From: Sphingobacteriaceae bacterium | GTDB taxonomy: Bacteria > Bacteroidota > Bacteroidia > Sphingobacteriales > Sphingobacteriaceae | DNA: 23,288 bases | Assembly: GCA_947478315.1 (NCBI GenBank) | Contig: CANJWF010000002.1 | Span: 1 to 23,288, forward strand | Direction: 5' to 3' | Shown here: piece after piece, positions 23,110 through 23,288 of the stretch | Numbering within the stretch: position 1 is the stretch's first letter | Layout: each line of letters begins with the position of its first letter | Program-made: the position numbers and the translations under genes | Notes under the pieces: generated by a model | The model's input: only the letters and a program-made list of their open reading frames with translations | Databases searched by the model: none | What the model was told of the DNA's origin: nothing

Positions 23110-23130
23110 AGAGGGGTATTTAGCCCCTCT
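23110..23130 (-). terminator. Terminator-like hairpin in the rimP leader (possible attenuator)
   Basis: AGAGGGG (23110-23116) and CCCCTCT (23124-23130) form a GC-rich 7-bp stem with a 7-nt loop. On the minus strand it is followed by TTTGTTTTTTT, a strong U-tract, so it is a textbook intrinsic terminator pointing towards rimP. It lies between a putative -7 box (23143-23150) and the rimP start, about 30 bp before the ATG. It could end an upstream transcript or act as an attenuator of the operon. Confidence 0.7.
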
Positions 23131-23142
23131 CTTTACATTCGA

Positions 23143-23150
23143 CAAAGATA
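23143..23150 (-). promoter_or_regulatory. Putative -7 element of the rimP-nusA-infB operon
   Basis: The minus strand reads TATCTTTG, a perfect TAnnTTTG match embedded in AAATCTATCTTTGT, which is identical to the serS box. Transcription would start near 23136, a few bases before the terminator-like hairpin. No clear -33 TTG is visible in the AT-rich stretch upstream. Confidence 0.5.
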
Positions 23151-23288
23151 GATTTTATTTTTATTTTTTCACCTGTTAATTTTTTTTGTAGTAACTCGTA
23201 CGTTAAAGCCATATTGGCGGCTTCAGTCTGCCTCTAATAAAAATGGGTTCAAATCTGTAATTCGGAATGTTAAAAGACAATAAAAATA

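Noticed and set aside
23245..23255. GGGTTCAAATC, resembling a tRNA T-arm
   Set aside because: No acceptor stem, D-arm or anticodon arm can be placed around it, so it is not a tRNA by inspection.

Overview
The window is AT-rich chromosomal DNA from a member of the Bacteroidota, possibly a Chitinophagales-like lineage. The phylum call rests on four things: a stand-alone gliding-motility/type IX-secretion (CHU_C-like) domain protein, a DUF6588-type outer-membrane protein, several upstream boxes fitting the Bacteroidota -7 element TAnnTTTG, and the lack of clear Shine-Dalgarno sequences. The order-level placement is only an impression from SerS, RNase HII and UvrC sequence. Most of the content is housekeeping; no phage, CRISPR array, rRNA or tRNA was found.

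Layout, left to right. The N-terminus of a Fic-family protein (minus strand) runs off the left edge. A 450-bp gap then holds a MITE-like element (28-bp imperfect terminal inverted repeats, flanking GGTATT direct repeats) inserted right behind the stop codon of rsmI (minus), which is divergent from serS (plus). serS converges on a minus-strand set with 3-8 bp spacings, rmuC-uvrC-lipoprotein. rnhB (plus) and an HD-domain phosphohydrolase gene (minus) overlap tail to tail by 4 bp, with a terminator hairpin laid over both stop codons. Next come a tiny exported Cys/Lys/His-rich protein (minus) and, across a 459-bp gap, the secreted stand-alone CHU_C-like protein (plus). The latter shares a bidirectional terminator with metH (minus), which lies 7 bp behind a large lipoprotein gene. 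Further right on the minus strand are L-lysine 6-aminotransferase, a D-cysteine desulfhydrase/ACC deaminase homologue, a DUF6588-type outer-membrane protein, and the conserved rimP-nusA-infB operon, whose leader begins near the right edge.

How the genes relate. rimP-nusA-infB couples 30S maturation, transcription elongation/termination and translation initiation; a -7 box followed at once by a terminator-like hairpin ahead of rimP suggests attenuation. rmuC-uvrC links two DNA-maintenance functions. metH, lysine aminotransferase and the PLP-dependent desulfhydrase/deaminase are amino-acid metabolism genes without obvious shared regulation.

The least explained signals are non-coding: the MITE-like element; a repeat present twice, each copy beginning exactly at the start codon of an unrelated minus-strand gene (HD gene and DUF6588 gene) and carrying both a conserved 16-codon upstream ORF and an opposite-strand signal-peptide-like frame; a perfect 25-bp hairpin upstream of the desulfhydrase gene; and the rimP leader hairpin.
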